Source: Mycobacterium sp. E796 (GTDB lineage: Bacteria; Actinomycetota; Actinomycetes; Mycobacteriales; Mycobacteriaceae). From it: DNA of 53,530 nt. The notes beneath the pieces are model-generated. The model made no database searches. It was given only the letters and a program-made list of their open reading frames with translations, and was not told the DNA's origin. The position numbers and the translations under genes were made by a program. The stretch spans positions 1-53,530 of the forward strand of contig NZ_LZKK01000336.1 in the NCBI RefSeq assembly GCF_001672815.1, read 5' to 3'. This document shows positions 50,934-53,530 of this stretch, piece by piece. How positions within the stretch are numbered: position 1 is the first letter of the stretch; the number at the start of each line of letters is the position of its first letter.

Positions 50934-52013
50934 GTGACGAGCGAGGGTCCCCTGGCCGGGGTGCGGGTCATCGAACTCGGCGGCATCGGGCCGGGGCCGC
51001 ATGCCGGGATGATGCTTGCCGACCTCGGCGCCGACGTGGTGCGCGTGCGCCGGCCTGGCGGCCTGACCATGCCGCCGGAGGACCGCGACCTGCTGCACCG
51101 CGGGAAGCGGATCGTCGACCTCGACGTCAAGTCGCAGCCTCAGGCGCTGCTGGGGCTGGCCGCCAAGGCCGACGTGCTGCTCGACTGCTTCCGGCCCGGC
51201 ACCTGCGAGCGGCTCGGCATCGGACCCGAGGACTGCGCGGCGGTCAATCCGCGGCTGATCTTCGCGCGCATCACCGGCTGGGGACAGCACGGACCGGTGG
51301 CACACACGGCGGGCCACGACATCAACTACCTCTCGCAGACCGGCGCGCTCTCGGCGCTCGGGCATCGGGACCGGCCGCCGATGCCGCCCCTGAACCTGGT
51401 CGCCGACTTCGGTGGCGGTTCGATGCTGGTGCTCCTGGGCATCACGGTCGCGCTGTACGAGCGGGAACGGTCGGGCCGGGGCCAGGTCGTCGACGCCGCG
51501 ATGGTGGACGGGGTCAGCCTGCTCGCCCAGATGATGTGGACCATGAAGTCGACCGGTTCGCTGCGCGACGAGCGCGAATCGTTTCTGCTCGACGGCGGCG
51601 CCCCGTTCTACCGGTGCTACGAGACCGCCGACGGCAAGTACGTCGCCGTCGGCGCCATCGAGCCGCAATTCTTCGCGGCGCTGCTCGACGGGCTCGGCCT
51701 GTCGCCCGACGAGGTGCCTGCCCAGCTCGACATCGGTTCGTATCAACGGATGTACGACATCTTCGCGAAGCGCTTCGCCAGCCGGACCCGCGACGAATGG
51801 ACGGAGACCTTCGCCGGCACCGACGCGTGCGTCACCCCGGTGTTGACCTGGAATGAGGCGGCCGCCGACGACCATCTGAACGCCAGGTCGACGTTGATCA
51901 CCGCGCACGGCGTGAAACAGGCCGCTCCCGCACCGCGCTTCTCCCGCACCCCGGCCGGACCGGTCGGGCCGCCGCCCGCAGCAACCACTCCGCTCGACGA
52001 AATCGGCTGGTAA
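50934..52013 (+). CDS. far: alpha-methylacyl-CoA racemase family protein
   Basis: A 359-residue family III CoA-transferase fold protein, matching M. tuberculosis far (Rv0855) in place and motifs. GTG 50934 gives VTSEGPLAGVRVIELGGIGP. The His in TGWGQHGP and the Asp in AGHDINYLSQTGALSALG correspond to the catalytic residues of the M. tuberculosis racemase MCR (His126, Asp156). It epimerises 2-methyl branched acyl-CoAs. Confidence 0.94.
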   Translation: MTSEGPLAGVRVIELGGIGPGPHAGMMLADLGADVVRVRRPGGLTMPPEDRDLLHRGKRIVDLDVKSQPQALLGLAAKADVLLDCFRPGTCERLGIGPEDCAAVNPRLIFARITGWGQHGPVAHTAGHDINYLSQTGALSALGHRDRPPMPPLNLVADFGGGSMLVLLGITVALYERERSGRGQVVDAAMVDGVSLLAQMMWTMKSTGSLRDERESFLLDGGAPFYRCYETADGKYVAVGAIEPQFFAALLDGLGLSPDEVPAQLDIGSYQRMYDIFAKRFASRTRDEWTETFAGTDACVTPVLTWNEAAADDHLNARSTLITAHGVKQAAPAPRFSRTPAGPVGPPPAATTPLDEIGW

Positions 52014-52071
52014 GTAGAGATTTACGCGAACCCCACCCGCGTGTGGGGCGCTGGGGTTACTTTGTTCTGTA

Positions 52072-52527
52072 GTGGCCGTAAAAGCATCACGGGAATTCGT
52101 CGTTGACGCGCCGCCGGAAGTGGTCATGGAGGCGCTGACAGACGTCGGCGTCCTGTCATCGTGGTCGCCGCTACACAAACACATCGAAGTGATCGACCGT
52201 TATCCCGACGGACGCCCACACCACGTCGAGACCAAGATCAAGATTCTGGGGCTGGTCGACAACGAGATCCTGGAATACCACTGGGGCCCCGACTGGGTCG
52301 TCTACGACGCCAAGCGGACCGCCAAACAGCACGGCCAGCACATCGAGTACAACCTCAAGCCCGAGGGCCTCGACAAGACGCGGGTGCGTTTCGACATCAC
52401 CGTCGAGCCGGCGGGACCCATTCCGGCGTTCGTCGTCAAGCGAGCCACGGAAAAAGTTCTCGACGCCTCGGTGAAGGGGCTCAGCGAGCTGTTGACCGGC
52501 GGCGGGAAACCGGGCGGTGCGACTTAG
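52072..52527 (+). CDS. SRPBCC family protein, Rv0856-like
   Basis: A 151-residue START-like protein from GTG 52072, with VPAAFVVKRATEK-type C-terminus (PAFVVKRATEKVLDASVK) and AVKASREFVVDAPPEVVMEA at the start. It is about 60 per cent similar by eye to the next gene, so the two are a tandem duplication. Confidence 0.9.
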   Translation: MAVKASREFVVDAPPEVVMEALTDVGVLSSWSPLHKHIEVIDRYPDGRPHHVETKIKILGLVDNEILEYHWGPDWVVYDAKRTAKQHGQHIEYNLKPEGLDKTRVRFDITVEPAGPIPAFVVKRATEKVLDASVKGLSELLTGGGKPGGAT

Positions 52528-52530
52528 CCA

Positions 52531-52983
52531 GTGGCCGTACAAGCATCGTCGGAAATTGTCATCGACGCGCCGCCGGAAACCATCATGGATGCGCTCGCCG
52601 ACATGGAGAACGTGCCGTCGTGGTCCGCGGTGCACAAGAAGGCCGAGGTCATCGACACCTATCCCGACGGGCGACCGTTCCACGTCAAGGTGACGATCAG
52701 GGTGATGGGAATCTTCGACACGCAGTTCCTCGAGTACCACTGGGGCCCGGACTGGATGGTCTGGGACGCCGAAAAGACCATCCACCAACACGGCCAGCAC
52801 GGCGAGTACAACCTGACCCGCGAGGGTGACGACAAAACCCGGGTGCGATTCGGCATCACCGTCGAACCGTCGGCGCCGCTGCCCGAGTTCGTGATCAGCC
52901 GGGCCCGCAAGAAGATCCTGCATGCCGCGCTGGAGGGACTCCGGAAGCGGGTTATGGGCCCCGCAGCGCCGCGAGGCGCCTGA
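52531..52983 (+). CDS. SRPBCC family protein, Rv0857-like
   Basis: A 150-residue START-like protein from GTG 52531. It shares the N-terminal block (VQASSEIVIDAPPETIMDAL) and the YHWGPDW strand with its neighbour. It is three bases after that gene, and its last 32 bases overlap the convergent dapC. Confidence 0.9.
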   Translation: MAVQASSEIVIDAPPETIMDALADMENVPSWSAVHKKAEVIDTYPDGRPFHVKVTIRVMGIFDTQFLEYHWGPDWMVWDAEKTIHQHGQHGEYNLTREGDDKTRVRFGITVEPSAPLPEFVISRARKKILHAALEGLRKRVMGPAAPRGA

Positions 52984-53530
52984 TTGCCTCGTCGAGGGTG
53001 GCCTCGCGTTTGCAGAACGTGAAGCGCACCAAGTGATTCCACACGTCGGCATGGGGTGCCGCGGGATCGCAGAACGCCGACATCGGGATGGCCGCCACGC
53101 CGACCTTCTCCGGGAGCGTCGCGCAAAAGGCGGTGCTGTCGTCGTAGCCGAGCGGGCGCGGGTCGGCGCACAGGAAATAGGTGCCGTTGCTGTCGTGCAG
53201 CGCAAAGCCGATCTCGCTCAGCCCGGCGGCCAGCCGGTCCCGCCTGCCTTGCAAGGAGCGGCGAAGCTCGGCGACCCAGGCGTCCTCGGTGTCCAGCGCG
53301 AGAGCCACCGCGGGCTGGAACGGCGCACCGCCGACGTAGCTCAGATACTGTTTGGCCGCGCGCACGCCGGCGATGAGTTGCGCTGGGCCGCAGGCCCACC
53401 CGATCTTCCATCCGGTGCAGTTGAACATCTTGGCCGCGCTGGAGATCGTGATGGTGCGCTCGGCCATGCCGTCGAAGCCGGCCAGCGGGAGGTGGCGGTT
53501 GGCGTCAAAAACCAGGTGCTCGTACACCTC
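52952..53530 (-). CDS. dapC: aminotransferase class I/II, DapC-like (C-terminal part, cut by window edge)
   Basis: The last 192 residues of a PLP-dependent aminotransferase. The PLP lysine is in SSAAKMFNCTGWKIGW; the C-terminal RFTFCKREATLDEAIRRL is typical. Position matches M. tuberculosis Rv0858c (dapC, annotated as N-succinyldiaminopimelate aminotransferase of lysine/peptidoglycan synthesis). The N-terminus is outside the window. Confidence 0.9.
   Translation of the reverse strand, partial: EVYEHLVFDANRHLPLAGFDGMAERTITISSAAKMFNCTGWKIGWACGPAQLIAGVRAAKQYLSYVGGAPFQPAVALALDTEDAWVAELRRSLQGRRDRLAAGLSEIGFALHDSNGTYFLCADPRPLGYDDSTAFCATLPEKVGVAAIPMSAFCDPAAPHADVWNHLVRFTFCKREATLDEAIRRLAALRGP

Noticed and set aside
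1..53530. CRISPR arrays, tRNA/rRNA genes, transposases or integrases
   Set aside because: None seen; no regularly spaced repeats apart from those listed, no transposase-like protein, no tRNA-like cloverleaf recognised by eye.

Overview
The window is from a high-GC actinobacterium, almost certainly a slow-growing Mycobacterium. It carries a complete mce operon (yrbEA-yrbEB-mceABCDEF), paired Mce-associated membrane proteins, an LpqH-type lipoprotein, a mycofactocin-type short-chain dehydrogenase and a PE_PGRS gene. PE_PGRS genes point away from the M. avium complex and towards the M. kansasii / M. marinum / M. gordonae side of the slow growers. The last 5 kb (kdc, an Rv0854-like gene, far, Rv0856/Rv0857-like genes, dapC) follows the M. 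tuberculosis H37Rv order Rv0853c to Rv0858c as I recall it. The remaining 48 kb looks like lineage-specific accessory catabolism attached beside that conserved block.

Layout. 1-4499 (minus): tightly overlapping operon with a NuoF-like flavoprotein, a 3Fe-4S ferredoxin, a fused OB-fold/thiolase-like protein, an alpha/beta hydrolase and the start of a 3-hydroxyisobutyrate dehydrogenase-like gene. 5010-8576 (minus): two amidohydrolases, a Rieske ferredoxin and another alpha/beta hydrolase. 8844-13375: membrane protein, a second 3-hydroxyisobutyrate dehydrogenase-like gene, a carboxymuconolactone-decarboxylase-like gene, and an overlapping pair of acyl-CoA dehydrogenase subunits. 13455-21276: membrane-anchored esterase, then P450, ferredoxin and two SDRs (minus), diverging from aldehyde dehydrogenase and CoA-transferase. 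21467-31296: mce operon. 31330-34127: secreted proteins and a first mas pair. 34189-37333: TetR plus an operon of two paralogous six-helix membrane proteins and orphan cytochrome oxidase subunit III/IV-like proteins. 37503-39275: PE_PGRS protein with a chitinase-like (GH18) C-terminus. 39359-45989: P450, TetR, secreted protein, enoyl-CoA hydratase, lipoprotein, amidohydrolase and acyl-CoA ligase. 46282-48737: second mas pair, a hypothetical protein and a Bfd-like ferredoxin. 48734-end: the kdc-dapC block.

How it fits together (inference). An Mce lipid importer sits among P450s, ferredoxins, SDRs, aldehyde dehydrogenase, CoA ligase, CoA-transferases, acyl-CoA dehydrogenases, hydratase, a thiolase-like aldolase candidate and three amidohydrolases. 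This is the parts list of a pathway that imports, activates and degrades a hydrophobic, possibly cyclic, substrate. The substrate cannot be read from the sequence. A 15-bp palindrome, GAGAATnnnATTCTC, recurs in at least six intergenic regions across 35 kb in front of these operons and may mark one regulon.
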